Counted from the stretch's first letter, positions 1 through 8,207 are shown. The stretch: 64,000 nt of DNA from Mycolicibacter longobardus (GCF_002102265.1 NZ_LQPG01000028.1:62001-126000); one strand, 5' to 3'. Notes: generated by a model not told the origin, from the sequence alone. Translations and numbers: made by a program.

Positions 1-102
1 GCAGCTATCGACGCCCTGATCGGAGGAAGCGAAGAGCTCGCCCGCTATCACCTCGCGTGGTACCAGGCAGTGACGGTACGGCATGGAGGCGTAACGCCAT
101 GA
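1..102 (+). CDS. 3' end of an unidentified gene, probably ESX-associated
   Basis: Frame 1 is open from the window edge to a TGA at 100-102. It encodes the last 33 residues of a protein whose start lies outside. The tail is helical-looking (motif EELARYHLAWYQ). I do not recognise the family. Its stop overlaps the ATG of the next gene as ATGA, so the two are probably cotranscribed and translationally coupled. The neighbour looks like an ESX-secretion-associated protein, so an ESX-related role is an inference from context only. Confidence 0.5.
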   Translation, partial: AAIDALIGGSEELARYHLAWYQAVTVRHGGVTP

Positions 103-1061
103 CAGACGACTTCGTGAAGCATTACGGTGCAGACTTCTTGCACATTGCGCTCTCGCAACCCCCGGCGGCCATCCCGCCCGGCCCGGTCCATTCCGGCGGA
201 TCATCCCCGGTGGATGCCACGATGGCGGCCTTCGGCGCCGCCACCAACTTGAACCTGGTTGAGACGAACACCGAACTCATCAACGATCACCGGGACCGCA
301 CCGGTCATGCCGCGGACGCCGTGCGTAAGTTCGCCGAGAATGAAGCCGACGCGGTATCGAAGTTCCAGAAGGTCGCCTCGCAGGGTGACGCCCTGATGGC
401 ACAGCAGGCACCGCAGGACGCGATGGCTGGACCGATGCAGGGTGTCACCGGCGCGATGCAGGGCGTCACCGGTGCACTCAGCGGTGCCCTCGGCGCGGTG
501 AGCAAGCTGCCACAGGGATTGATGCAGGCCGGCCAGGGTGCCATGCAGCCGCTGATGGGCGCAATGCAGTCCGGTATCGGTGGATTGAGCAAGCTGGGCG
601 GCGCCTCACTGGCCTCGGATATCACCCCCGATCCCGGATTCGCAGGCGGTGACTTCGGCTCCGGCGGAGGCGGCAGCGGTCTGGGCGTGGGCACCACGCC
701 GGCCAGCAACCTCGGCCCGCCCCCGGTCCCGGGGACATCGATGCCGACAACGCCCGCCAGCTCCATGGCCAACGCCGGCTCGGCCGCCCCCGCAGGCGGC
801 GCCCCCGCCGCAGGCGGAGCCGGCGGCGGGATGATGCCGATGATGCCCGGCGGGGCAGGCGCCGGCGGCAAGGGCGGCAAAGACGACAAGACCGACGCGA
901 AGCGGATCGCTGCCCCCGGCGTGCCCAACGGTCAGCCGGTGAAGGGCCGCACCACGGCCCCACCCAACGTGCCCGTGACGAAGTCCGTCGCAAAGGACGC
1001 GGGCGGGCCCGGTATTACGCCGCTGAAACGCATTGTGGACAAAAACGACTCGTCGAAGTGA
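99..1061 (+). CDS. ESX-associated-type protein with Gly/Pro/Ala-rich tail
   Basis: The protein has 320 residues from the ATG at 99. I prefer this start to an upstream in-frame one because GGAGG lies 9 nt before it and it forms an ATGA overlap with the previous gene. The first 100 or so residues are helical, with the segment ETNTELINDHRDRTGHAADA and then FAENEADAVSKFQ, compatible with a WXG100/Esp-type helical hairpin. Residues 100-170 are Met/Gln/Gly-rich repeats (GAMQGVTGAMQG). The rest is Gly/Pro/Ala-rich disordered sequence ending in a basic tail. This layout resembles ESX-1 Esp proteins such as EspE or EspK, but I cannot name an orthologue. An ESX-secreted or chaperone-bound role is inferred from architecture and from the EccA-like and DUF4226 neighbours. 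Confidence 0.55.
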   Translation: MTDDFVKHYGADFLHIALSQPPAAIPPGPVHSGGSSPVDATMAAFGAATNLNLVETNTELINDHRDRTGHAADAVRKFAENEADAVSKFQKVASQGDALMAQQAPQDAMAGPMQGVTGAMQGVTGALSGALGAVSKLPQGLMQAGQGAMQPLMGAMQSGIGGLSKLGGASLASDITPDPGFAGGDFGSGGGGSGLGVGTTPASNLGPPPVPGTSMPTTPASSMANAGSAAPAGGAPAAGGAGGGMMPMMPGGAGAGGKGGKDDKTDAKRIAAPGVPNGQPVKGRTTAPPNVPVTKSVAKDAGGPGITPLKRIVDKNDSSK

Positions 1062-1100
1062 TCGAGCGTCGCGGCGGCCGCCCGTAATCAGGCGCGCGGT

Positions 1101-1490
1101 TTATGCCTTGAGGGTTGGGGTGATAGCCGCGCCGATGATCTTCGCGTCGCGGGTGGCGATGGTGAGATTGCGGCGTAAGGCCTGGGCGACAATGATGCGG
1201 TCAAACGGGTCCCGATGATCCCAGGGAAGCCGACCGGCGAGGATCGCATCAGCGGAGTCGATCGTCAGTTCCGTACTGCTCATGTCGCCGATGACGTCGG
1301 TCCAGGTCGACAACAGAGCCGCACCGTCGAGGCGGCCCAGCCGGGTCTTGGTCGCGATCTCCCATGCCGAGGCGGCGCTGATCCAGACCGAGGTTCCCGG
1401 GTCGGACAGGATCGCCAGCGCACCGGCATCCACGCCCCCCGGCTTACTGACCAGCCACAGCAGCGTGTGGGTGTCGAGCAGGATATTCAC
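1101..1490 (-). CDS. vapC: VapC-type PIN-domain ribonuclease toxin
   Basis: This 129-residue PIN-domain protein fills the toxin slot of a type II toxin-antitoxin pair. The N-terminal MNILLDTHTLLWL supplies the first catalytic Asp. The middle SAASAWEIATKTRLGRL carries the conserved Glu, and WDHRDPFDRIIVAQ carries the third acidic cluster. This pattern is typical of VapC22-like PIN toxins, which cleave RNA in a Mg-dependent way. The start overlaps the stop of the antitoxin gene as ATGA, the usual VapBC arrangement. It is convergent with the Gly-rich gene to its left. The exact RNA target cannot be read from sequence. Confidence 0.9.
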   Translation of the reverse strand: MNILLDTHTLLWLVSKPGGVDAGALAILSDPGTSVWISAASAWEIATKTRLGRLDGAALLSTWTDVIGDMSSTELTIDSADAILAGRLPWDHRDPFDRIIVAQALRRNLTIATRDAKIIGAAITPTLKA

Positions 1491-1729
1491 GCCTCGGCGT
1501 CTTCCCAGGCAGCAAGTTCTGTCGCCGGCAATGCGTCGTCAAAGTCGTTTGGTACGACCAGGCTCGGCAACTGGCCAAATCTGCGTGGGACAGCTGTGAC
1601 AGGTACCAGCTGCGCGACGGGCTGACCGTGGCTGGTGATGGTGAAGGACGCACCGGCCTTGACGTCGTTCAAGAGCCGATTGAGCTGGTTCTTGGCGTCC
1701 GTGCTGCTGATCGTCTCCATGGCAACCAT
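1487..1729 (-). CDS. vapB: Phd/YefM-type antitoxin partner of VapC
   Basis: This 80-residue protein has an N-terminal Phd/YefM DNA-binding fold (ISSTDAKNQLNRLLNDVKAG, then FTITSHGQPVAQLVPV). Its acidic C-terminal tail (LPATELAAWEDAEA) would wrap around the toxin. It lies just upstream of vapC and overlaps it by 4 nt, so it is expected to neutralise the PIN toxin and repress the shared promoter. The start at 1729 is GTG/ATG-ambiguous: a second ATG lies three codons downstream (1720) and neither has a clear Shine-Dalgarno, so the transcript may be leaderless. About 70 bp separate it from the lipoprotein gene upstream. Confidence 0.88.
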   Translation of the reverse strand: MVAMETISSTDAKNQLNRLLNDVKAGASFTITSHGQPVAQLVPVTAVPRRFGQLPSLVVPNDFDDALPATELAAWEDAEA

Positions 1730-1802
1730 CGTATTTGAGTCGCGCTGGTAGCGCTAGCGTGACTAGCTTGAATGTGGGCTGTCGCCCACCTGCGTCGGCC
1801 CG

Positions 1803-2432
1803 TTACCTCACGCGGCCGGCAATCATCTGCATCACGGTTTCTGCGATCTGATCAGACCGAGGAAGACCTTGGACTACGACATCTATCAACACCGACGACG
1901 CCACGTGATATATGACGCTCTGCGAATATCCAGGGAATACCAGGGCCACGGTAGACGGACCTTGTTTATTCACGCGAAAATTGTAAAGCTTTGCCTGTAA
2001 TGCCGCACATGCCTCGGCGGCGGATACGAGTCGGTCGAATTCCGCCCTCGCCATACCGTCATCAGAATAAATTCCGACCGCCTGCGTGACCGTTGACATG
2101 GTCTTTATTTCTCCGCCGGCGGCCGTGTATGTAACGGCACGAAACTGTGACCAGTTATGGCCGAAAGCATCCTCTTGGCCAAACACCGGGTGACACTGGT
2201 CCGGAGTGTATGGGCTTTCGTAGTGCGGCGTCGGCGCATCCTGCACAGGCAGCGAAGTGAGGTCATCGCGGTCAGCGATGCGCTGGACATCATCGAGGCC
2301 GACGATCAACGAGTCGGCGTCGAAGTCGGGCGCCGCGGCGACACTACCGGAATGGCAGGCGGTCAGCGCCGCCGCGAGACAGCAGGTCACAGCAAGCGTC
2401 TGAAGCCGGGTGAACAAGCGCTTGCGGATCAC
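1803..2432 (-). CDS. Lipoprotein with PknH-like extracellular sensor domain
   Basis: The 209-residue precursor begins with a basic n-region and hydrophobic core, then a lipobox (LTAC, Cys at about residue 26). It would therefore be lipidated and anchored outside the membrane. The mature part fits the PknH C-terminal-like sensor domain family found in many mycobacterial Lpp/Lpr lipoproteins: a Cys in DQCHPVFG, a Cys in AEACAALQA that could pair with it, and the motif FGHNWSQFRAVTY. The ligand is unknown for the family. The neighbouring DUF4226 gene on the same strand is 36 bp upstream, so the two may be cotranscribed. Confidence 0.8.
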   Translation of the reverse strand: MIRKRLFTRLQTLAVTCCLAAALTACHSGSVAAAPDFDADSLIVGLDDVQRIADRDDLTSLPVQDAPTPHYESPYTPDQCHPVFGQEDAFGHNWSQFRAVTYTAAGGEIKTMSTVTQAVGIYSDDGMARAEFDRLVSAAEACAALQAKLYNFRVNKQGPSTVALVFPGYSQSVIYHVASSVLIDVVVQGLPRSDQIAETVMQMIAGRVR

Positions 2433-2468
2433 GTAACCCCCTTCAAAAAGAAACAGAATCAGGCACCC

Positions 2469-3071
2469 TCATTTAAATTCTGGAGGAGGTGGAACGTCCA
2501 TCTCAACGCCGTGGGTCAGGAATTTAGCCGCCAAGACAAGAATCTCGTCATACAATTCCTGAGCTCTCACGTTATACGCTGCCACTGCGGCAAGGTTTTG
2601 CGGAGGAGGGGGACTGGCGTTGTGCGCGGTAATTTTTACGCTCAATTCCGCCAAATCCTGGTACAGGCCGTCGAGTGTTTCATTTACCGGTGATTGATCG
2701 TAAGGGCCCTTTTGCTTCGCGCCCCCAGATGCGTAGCGCCCGGTCAGCGTCTGCACCTGGGTCGCCCGCTGCTGATTGTCGGCGTAAGCATCGGCGACGA
2801 TCTTGTGGATCTCCCGGGTCTTACCGGCCAGGTACGCCTGGAACTGGCGAGCACCGGCCGGGGTGTCCAGACCGGGCCAACTCGCGGCGCTCTGGCGGAT
2901 CTCGGCTTCCAGCGCGTCCAGACGCGCCCGCGACTGAATGTTGTACTGATGTGCGCCGCGCAGGATCACCTCGAAGGACCGGTCGAGCTCCACTGACGTC
3001 GCCAACCGCTGCACCAACTGCTCTTCTACCGCGCGAGCGGCGTCGGCATAGGCACCCAGCTGGTCCGGCAT
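2469..3071 (-). CDS. DUF4226-type ESX-linked helical protein
   Basis: This 200-residue, largely helical protein shares its core with the larger DUF4226 protein at 6762-8084. In both, an acidic FDR/LDRSFE segment is followed by A-H, then RSRLDGLEAEI or RARLDALEAEI, then AGAREFQ or AGARQFQ, and a conserved helix before a variable tail. This copy ends in a Pro-rich tail (DVPPPPEFK). DUF4226 proteins occur beside ESX and NlpC/P60 genes in mycobacteria, but their biochemical role is not known to me. It lies between the lipoprotein and the EccA remnant, suggesting a rearranged ESX-type locus. Confidence 0.7.
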   Translation of the reverse strand: MPDQLGAYADAARAVEEQLVQRLATSVELDRSFEVILRGAHQYNIQSRARLDALEAEIRQSAASWPGLDTPAGARQFQAYLAGKTREIHKIVADAYADNQQRATQVQTLTGRYASGGAKQKGPYDQSPVNETLDGLYQDLAELSVKITAHNASPPPPQNLAAVAAYNVRAQELYDEILVLAAKFLTHGVEMDVPPPPEFK

Positions 3072-3219
3072 AGCGCAGACGCTACGCGCATCGGCGCCGT
3101 CGCGTGCTCGTCGGCGACTGGTTCCCGCTGGCCAACGCCAGTATTGTCGTCGCGGTGCAGTTGTCGCCGCGGGGCGCGGCGCAGCACTGCCCGCAGTGCG
3201 TCGTTAGGGGTAGCAGAGC

Positions 3220-3813
3220 ATGCCGCTAAGTCTGTCGAACCGGGACCAGAACTCCGGTCACGAGTTCTATTCGTTGGTGGAACGCCACCAGGACGGCTCA
3301 CCCGACATGATCGGCATGGAGGCCGTCAACCAGCTGCTGATCGCGCTGGAGAAGCATCGCTTCGACTTCTGCTTCCTCGCGGCCGGGTACGAGGACCAGG
3401 TGGACGCGTTTCTGACCGTCAACCCCGGTTTGGCCAGCCGGTTCAATCGCAAGATCCGGTTCGAGTCCTACTCACCCGAAGAGCTCGTCGAGATCGGCGA
3501 ACGCTATGGCTCGAGCCGCGCTACCGAACTGAATCCTGAGGCGCGCCAGCGGTTTCTGGATATGGTGACCACGATCCGCGCCTACGTCAGCCCACGTGGA
3601 GAGCACGGCATCAACGTCATGCACAACGGTCGGTTCGCCCGCAACGTGATCGAGGAGGCCGAGCTGACCCGTGACACCCGGCTGGCCGCGCAGAAGCGCG
3701 CGGGGCACGAGGTGACGATTGACGACCTCAAGACCATCACCGCCGCCGACATCGAAGCCGCGGTTCGGACCGTGTGCGACACCAAACGGGAGATGGCCGG
3801 ACTCATCTGGTAG
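3220..3813 (+). pseudogene. Truncated EccA (CbxX/CfqX AAA+ ATPase) remnant
   Basis: The 197-residue open frame matches only the C-terminal part of an ESX EccA ATPase. It contains EFYSLVERH (the end of a Walker B segment, DEFYSLVE in intact proteins), the sensor-like FLAAGYEDQVDAF, the arginine region NPGLASRFNRKIRFE, and the C-terminal GRFARNVIEEAELTRDTRLA typical of EccA, most like EccA2. The N-terminal TPR domain and the Walker A loop are missing. Sequence before about 3250 does not look like EccA, so the gene is 5'-truncated by deletion or rearrangement. No good ribosome binding site precedes the ATG at 3220. It cannot be a working ATPase. Confidence 0.8.
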
Positions 3814-3828
3814 CCCGGCAAGCGCCCG

Positions 3829-4146
3829 TCAAACCGTGCCGGCGCCGTACCTGGCCTCGAAATCGGACTGGGCTTCTTCGCGCAGCGCGGTGAAGACGAC
3901 GTTGAGGCGATCCGCCAATTCGCGGTAGGTGTAATCGCTTACCACGCAAGGATGCAACGTCAATTCGAGCAGTCGGCCGTCCGAATTGGCCACGGCGCGG
4001 ACGTCTCCGAGATCGACGCTGTAGGTGGTGTTCTCAGCCTCGGCGACCAGCGCCTCCCATTTCTCGGCAGCCTCACGCAGATCCCGCAGTACAGACTCAA
4101 CGAGGTCTTTGTCGCTGAGTTCCGCGCGGCTGTCCGGCCCCGACAT
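3829..4146 (-). CDS. YbaB-like small protein (Rv0030-like)
   Basis: This 105-residue protein begins MSGPDSRAELSDKDLVESVL and contains a helix, a beta segment (TTYSVDLGDVRAVANSDGR) and a C-terminal helix. The layout matches the YbaB/EbfC-like fold found near ESX genes. It sits beside the Rv0029-like gene on the same strand, as Rv0030 does in M. tuberculosis. Its role is unknown; nucleoid or ESX-chaperone roles are possible by analogy with YbaB and EspL. It is convergent with the EccA remnant, 15 bp away. Confidence 0.75.
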   Translation of the reverse strand: MSGPDSRAELSDKDLVESVLRDLREAAEKWEALVAEAENTTYSVDLGDVRAVANSDGRLLELTLHPCVVSDYTYRELADRLNVVFTALREEAQSDFEARYGAGTV

Positions 4147-4195
4147 TGGCTAAGTATGTCCAGCGGGTATGAGTAGCGTCAATTCATCATCAACG

Positions 4196-5785
4196 CTAGG
4201 CCTGTGGATCCCACTGGCTGACGGGCGGCGCGCTGAGCGTCCGGAACCAGCTGTAGTGGTAGTTGGCCGAGACCGCGTCCCCGGTCGCGATGCCTTCGGT
4301 GGCGGCCAACAGCATGCAGTTCAGCACCAGAGCGGTGTCGGAATCGGGGTATTGCGCCAACAGCTGGTATCTCAGGGTGTCCAGATGCACCCGCAGCAGA
4401 TCGATTTCGGCGTCGACCACCCCGGTTCCGGCCGATCCTGCCTTCGCCAGAGTGTTGGCCATCCGCGGCAGCCCTTCACGCCAATGGGTGGCCTCACTGA
4501 GCTGCCAGCCGAGGTCTTCGATGGACGCCAGCTCCCGAGGCTGCACCGACGTGTCGGTCGATCCGAAGTCGCTCGCCCAGCCGAGACGATCGCCGGGACT
4601 GTAAGCGGCCGACTCGGTGGGTGTGCCCAGCATCTCGGTGGCCGTCCCGGTTCGGCGGCCGGGCTCCAGCAACCGCACCCCCGCCGGCAGCTCGATCCCG
4701 GACGGGATCCACCCGTTGGCGATATCGGTGACCAAGAGTGTGCTGCCATCGGCGAAAGTGCCGATCGCCCAGCGCAGTCCGGGCTCCTGCCGAGCGACGA
4801 AGGCCAACAGGCGTTGCAGCCGCTGCTCCTCGGATTCGGCCACCGCCGATTTCGCGGGTGTTGGCGGTGCGGGTTCGGGGAGCGGCGCGGCGGGCGGTTC
4901 CGCGGCGGCGGGGGCGGTGGCTTGCGCCACGACCGGCAGGACGACCGGCTCAACGGGCGGTGCGATGACCTGTTCAGGAGGCGGTGCGACAACCGGCTCG
5001 GGCACGATGGCGGTGGTCGGCGGTTTCTCGTCGGCACTGTCGACGACCAGCCGCCCCGGTACGGACGGCGCGCCAGGCCGATCCGGCTCCACCACCTCGA
5101 GCGCTTCTGCCACCTCGGGTACCGGAGGCGACGCAGGCACCGGACGTGGTGCTTCGGGTGCCGGCGGAGGCACTACGGGACGGACCGGGGTTGCGGCAGC
5201 CGGCGGCGAAGGCACCGGACGCGGGATGGGTGCCTCCAGGTCATCGACCAGGTCGGGTGGCTCGACGACGACGGTCTCCGGCAACCGATGGCGAGGAGAG
5301 CGGGCGCGCTGATCGTTGGTCTCATCGGACCGCTCAGCCGGGCTAGGCGGGGCGGAGTTGGTCGGGATCTGCTCGACCGGCTCGGCTGCCGCCGGCGCCG
5401 CATTGAGGCCGGCGTATCCCGAGCGGAACTCCAGGGCCTCCTTGTGGAGCTGGCGCACGGTCGACTCCACCCGCAAGACGGCGAAGGCCCTGGCGACGTT
5501 GATGACCCTGGCCTCCGCGGCCTGACGAGCCTGCCCGGCCAACCCGGATCGACCGATCGCATGCAGCTTTTCGTTCGCCGAATTCGCGATTCGCTGCAGA
5601 TCTGCATTGAGATAGTCGGCCAGCGGCGCCGTCTCGGGGGTGATCGTCGTCAATTCGGCGGGCCACAGACCGCCGAGTACCCAGGCACTACAGTCGACCG
5701 GGGCGCTGAAGGCCGGGATCGTGAGTGATTCCCGTGCCGCGCTCCGGAGACGCTGGCGCGCCGACCGCCGACCGAAGATTGCCAC
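4196..5785 (-). CDS. Rv0029/Rv3899c-like two-domain protein with long Pro-rich linker
   Basis: The protein has 529 residues in three parts. A helical N-terminal domain (1-170) contains APVDCSAWVLGGLWPAEL. A linker of about 190 residues (170-360) is rich in Pro, Ala, Glu and Val. The C-terminal domain (about 365-529) includes LRWAIGTFADGSTLLVTDIA and HLDTLRYQLLAQYPDSDTAL. This matches the Rv0029 and Rv3899c family (DUF5631/DUF5632 as I recall). Rv3899c lies in the ESX-2 region of M. tuberculosis, which fits the ESX flavour of this block. No signal peptide or membrane segment is visible. Function unknown. It is followed on the same strand by the YbaB-like gene. Confidence 0.72.
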   Translation of the reverse strand: MAIFGRRSARQRLRSAARESLTIPAFSAPVDCSAWVLGGLWPAELTTITPETAPLADYLNADLQRIANSANEKLHAIGRSGLAGQARQAAEARVINVARAFAVLRVESTVRQLHKEALEFRSGYAGLNAAPAAAEPVEQIPTNSAPPSPAERSDETNDQRARSPRHRLPETVVVEPPDLVDDLEAPIPRPVPSPPAAATPVRPVVPPPAPEAPRPVPASPPVPEVAEALEVVEPDRPGAPSVPGRLVVDSADEKPPTTAIVPEPVVAPPPEQVIAPPVEPVVLPVVAQATAPAAAEPPAAPLPEPAPPTPAKSAVAESEEQRLQRLLAFVARQEPGLRWAIGTFADGSTLLVTDIANGWIPSGIELPAGVRLLEPGRRTGTATEMLGTPTESAAYSPGDRLGWASDFGSTDTSVQPRELASIEDLGWQLSEATHWREGLPRMANTLAKAGSAGTGVVDAEIDLLRVHLDTLRYQLLAQYPDSDTALVLNCMLLAATEGIATGDAVSANYHYSWFRTLSAPPVSQWDPQA

Positions 5786-5930
5786 CGCGCAAGCCTACCG
5801 TTGCCCTCCGCGGAGTCCCGCCGGAATTTCGGCCACGCCGACACCCTCCGCACCGCCCCGTCGGGCAGCCATCAACAACCCGGCGCACGGTGAATTGTCA
5901 GCCCACCTGCAGGTCGGTAGCGTACGAATC

Positions 5931-6089
5931 ATGGCCGATGTCGGGTCCCCCGCAACGGGGTGTGCAGCGCAGCTGAGCGAAGTGCTCGCCCTGCTGGAAC
6001 GGGCTCGAAACCTATTCGGCGACATGGTGGTTGATCCCCCCGGCAGCATCGCGCCCAAGGCCGACGCCGCCGGAAAGTGGGTGCTTTAA
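5931..6089 (+). CDS. Possible 52-residue small protein
   Basis: A short frame starts at the ATG at 5931 (MADVGSPATGCAAQLSEVLA) and ends at a TAA, in the 300-bp gap between two divergently placed minus-strand genes. Its composition is protein-like: an amphipathic helix, then DPPGSIAPKADAAGKW. The 3' end overlaps the Rv0028-like gene tail by 4 nt in a convergent arrangement. There is no clear Shine-Dalgarno, so a leaderless start is possible. It could equally be the preserved N-terminus of a longer lost gene. Weak call. Confidence 0.3.
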   Translation: MADVGSPATGCAAQLSEVLALLERARNLFGDMVVDPPGSIAPKADAAGKWVL

Positions 6090-6400
6090 CGTCCGGAGGC
6101 GTCGCCGGCGTGCAGTTGGTGGGCCAGCAGGCGCTCGGTGGCCGCCCGAAGATCCTCGTTGGTCGGCACTGCCGCCGAAGGCGCGTGCCCACTTGTGACG
6201 ATCTCGCCGCGGATCTCCAACGCTGCCTTGAGAAACGAGACGTCCGCTGCCAGAACGATGGCTTCGGCCAGTCGATGGACATCCGCCTCCATCGCAGCCT
6301 CGGTCAACACCACACTGTGCAGATAGCCACCGCGACAAGAACGGAACAGCACGTCACCACTGGGATGAATGGTGTCGAATGCCGGATTCGGGTCAGTCAT
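6086..6400 (-). CDS. Rv0028-like conserved small protein (DUF2694 type)
   Basis: This 104-residue protein has the motif DTIHPSGDVLFRSCRGGYLH followed by alternating helices (AEAIVLAADVSFLKAALEIR). It matches the size and position of Rv0028, next to Rv0027- and Rv0029-like genes. DUF2694-type proteins accompany ESX/Esp genes; the biochemical role is not known to me. Its start overlaps the stop of the upstream Rv0027-like gene as ATGA, so both are in one operon. No membrane segment or signal peptide. Confidence 0.72.
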   Translation of the reverse strand: MTDPNPAFDTIHPSGDVLFRSCRGGYLHSVVLTEAAMEADVHRLAEAIVLAADVSFLKAALEIRGEIVTSGHAPSAAVPTNEDLRAATERLLAHQLHAGDASGR

Positions 6401-6714
6401 CGGTGTCCATCGGTAAGACCTCGGAAGGCATCGGCGGCGTCCTGTTCATGCTGGTTCCACGTTGCCACGGCCAGGCGCAGATTGTCCGACACTGTCGAAT
6501 GTTCGCTCGCCTGGTCGTCGTAGCAGTTCTTGCGGGCGTCCAGCAACGAACCGGCTGCCTGGCGAAAGTCGCTGTAGATCGGGCCGAGGGAATTCAGGGT
6601 CGTCTGGATCGCCTCATGGGAGGCCGGGACGGTGGACAGATAATCCGACGTCTGCTGGTGGTTCCCCGCGGCGTTGGTCAAAACGCCCTGATTGACGTGG
6701 ATGTTCTCTGGCAT
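6397..6714 (-). CDS. Rv0027-like EspC-type helical-hairpin protein (DUF2580 type)
   Basis: This 105-residue protein begins MPENIHVNQGVLTNAAGNHQ. It has two long helices separated by a break around LNSLGPIYSDFRQAAGSLLD, the size and outline of EspC/EspF-type DUF2580 proteins exported by ESX systems. A conventional YxxxD/E secretion motif is not obvious near the C-terminus. The gene overlaps the Rv0028-like gene by 4 nt and lies 47 bp downstream of the DUF4226 gene, all on the minus strand. An ESX substrate or partner role is inferred from fold and context. Confidence 0.68.
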   Translation of the reverse strand: MPENIHVNQGVLTNAAGNHQQTSDYLSTVPASHEAIQTTLNSLGPIYSDFRQAAGSLLDARKNCYDDQASEHSTVSDNLRLAVATWNQHEQDAADAFRGLTDGHR

Positions 6715-6761
6715 CTTCTACCCTCCTGGCTAATCGACGATGACGGTTGGAACCGGGTTTT

Positions 6762-8084
6762 TCAAGCGGGCAGGCCCCGAACCGCCGTCGCGGGCCGAGT
6801 CGGAGCCGGTTCACCGGCCGGGGCAGGCTCCTGTACGGCGACCGGCGGATGCTGCCAGCCCAGGAATCCGGGGCCGCGCAGGTTGTCCACGAGGTGGACC
6901 TGTCCGTCGAGCAGCGCCTTGCCGTCGCCGACGGCCAGAGCGTGACGGTCGGTGAACACCCCGATATCGCCCGGCCGCAGCCTGGTCGCATCGACCGGCG
7001 TCGTCACCGGTGTTCCTGGCGGCGGGAGGTCAATCCCCTGGCGCCGGAAGGCCTCTCCGACGGGTTGTCCGTCGGCAGCGGCCTGCATCGCAGCGGCGAG
7101 TTGCGGGTTGGCAACACTGGTCGTCGCGCCGTCTGGCAGCCTCACGGTGACCGGGCCATTGTCGCTCGGGCGCTCCTGCGCGGCGTCGCCGTCGGTCCCG
7201 TCGTCATCGGCCCCATCGGGCGCCGCGTCATCGGTCGCGTCCTCAGGCGAGTAGTCGTCCTCACCTGGAAGGTCGCCACCGTCCAACTCCGGCCTCCAGC
7301 CAGCTGCTGGAAGTCCCGCCGGCATGGCAGCGGGCATCGCACCGAATCCGGGCCCGTCGCCACCCAAGCCCGGGACCATCGGCATCACTGGCACCTCGGG
7401 CTGGCGCCCGGTTGCGTCTTGGTGGCCCGCCTCCGACTCGTCTTCGGCCGGCAAGTCCGGATACGGATCGGCATCCGAGTCTGCCGAGAAGTCCGCATCC
7501 GGCCCGGTGGTCGGCGGTGCCGGATCGTCCATAGGCTCCGGATTGTGGCCGGTGGCCGCCGGGTCGTCACGGCCGGATTGTGCGATATACAGCGCCCTCA
7601 GCGCGGCGGCGAGCAGCTGCTTCGAAGTGTCGTCGTCGTTGGCGTCTTCCACCAGCCTGATGATCTCGCTCAGTTTGGCGATCAGGAACCGCTGGAACTC
7701 CCGCGCACCCGCGGCGGTACTCAGATCCCAGGCCTGCGCGGCACCGACGATCTCCGCCTCCAGACCGTCGAGCCTGCTTCGTCCTTCCAGGGTGGTCTTG
7801 TGCGCGTGACGCAGCGCTTCGATGATCTTCCGGTCGAACTCGGCGGTGGCCGACAACTGTTGCGCCAGAGCCGCTTCAGCCTGCTTCATGGCTTGCGCCG
7901 CGGCGCCGCGCTGTTCGCCGGCCGACACCGGCCGCGCCGAGAGGAGGTTGCTCAAGACGCGGTCGTAGCCCGACGGGGGCAACGGCAGGGTCAGCGACGC
8001 CTGGGCCACCCGTGTCGCCTCACCCGCCCCGCCGGCCATTTCGATGCGGTCGATCGCATCCAGCACGTCGTCGCGGGTTGCCAT
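6762..8084 (-). CDS. Rv0026-like DUF4226 protein with acidic/Pro-rich region
   Basis: The protein has 440 residues. The N-terminal 180 are helical and carry the DUF4226 core (FDRKIIEALRHAHKTTLEGR, then AGAREFQRFLIAKLSEIIRL). Residues 190-300 are acidic and Pro/Gly-rich and probably disordered. The C-terminal 120 form a compact domain with VRLPDGATTSVANPQLAAAM and DIGVFTDRHALAVGDGKALL, resembling the hydrophilic tail domains of mycobacterial ESX-linked proteins. Size and neighbours match Rv0026. The core is duplicated in the 2469-3071 gene. Role unknown. The upstream NlpC/P60 gene is 123 bp away; no separate Rv0025-like gene is visible in that gap. Confidence 0.72.
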   Translation of the reverse strand: MATRDDVLDAIDRIEMAGGAGEATRVAQASLTLPLPPSGYDRVLSNLLSARPVSAGEQRGAAAQAMKQAEAALAQQLSATAEFDRKIIEALRHAHKTTLEGRSRLDGLEAEIVGAAQAWDLSTAAGAREFQRFLIAKLSEIIRLVEDANDDDTSKQLLAAALRALYIAQSGRDDPAATGHNPEPMDDPAPPTTGPDADFSADSDADPYPDLPAEDESEAGHQDATGRQPEVPVMPMVPGLGGDGPGFGAMPAAMPAGLPAAGWRPELDGGDLPGEDDYSPEDATDDAAPDGADDDGTDGDAAQERPSDNGPVTVRLPDGATTSVANPQLAAAMQAAADGQPVGEAFRRQGIDLPPPGTPVTTPVDATRLRPGDIGVFTDRHALAVGDGKALLDGQVHLVDNLRGPGFLGWQHPPVAVQEPAPAGEPAPTRPATAVRGLPA

Positions 8085-8207
8085 CGCCTCAGCCCAAAAT
8101 CGTTGCGCCGGGCCGACGCTGTGCCACTGACCGCTTCATGGCCGGTGACTGTACCGATGCCCCGCGGAGCCGACAATTCACCCGAGGACCCGATGGGGAC
8201 AGCCTGT

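Noticed and set aside
4169..5728. Long 519-residue open frame on the plus strand
   Set aside because: It lies opposite the Rv0029-like gene and its Arg/Gly-rich composition is the usual antisense shadow in high-GC DNA; it has no recognisable domain.
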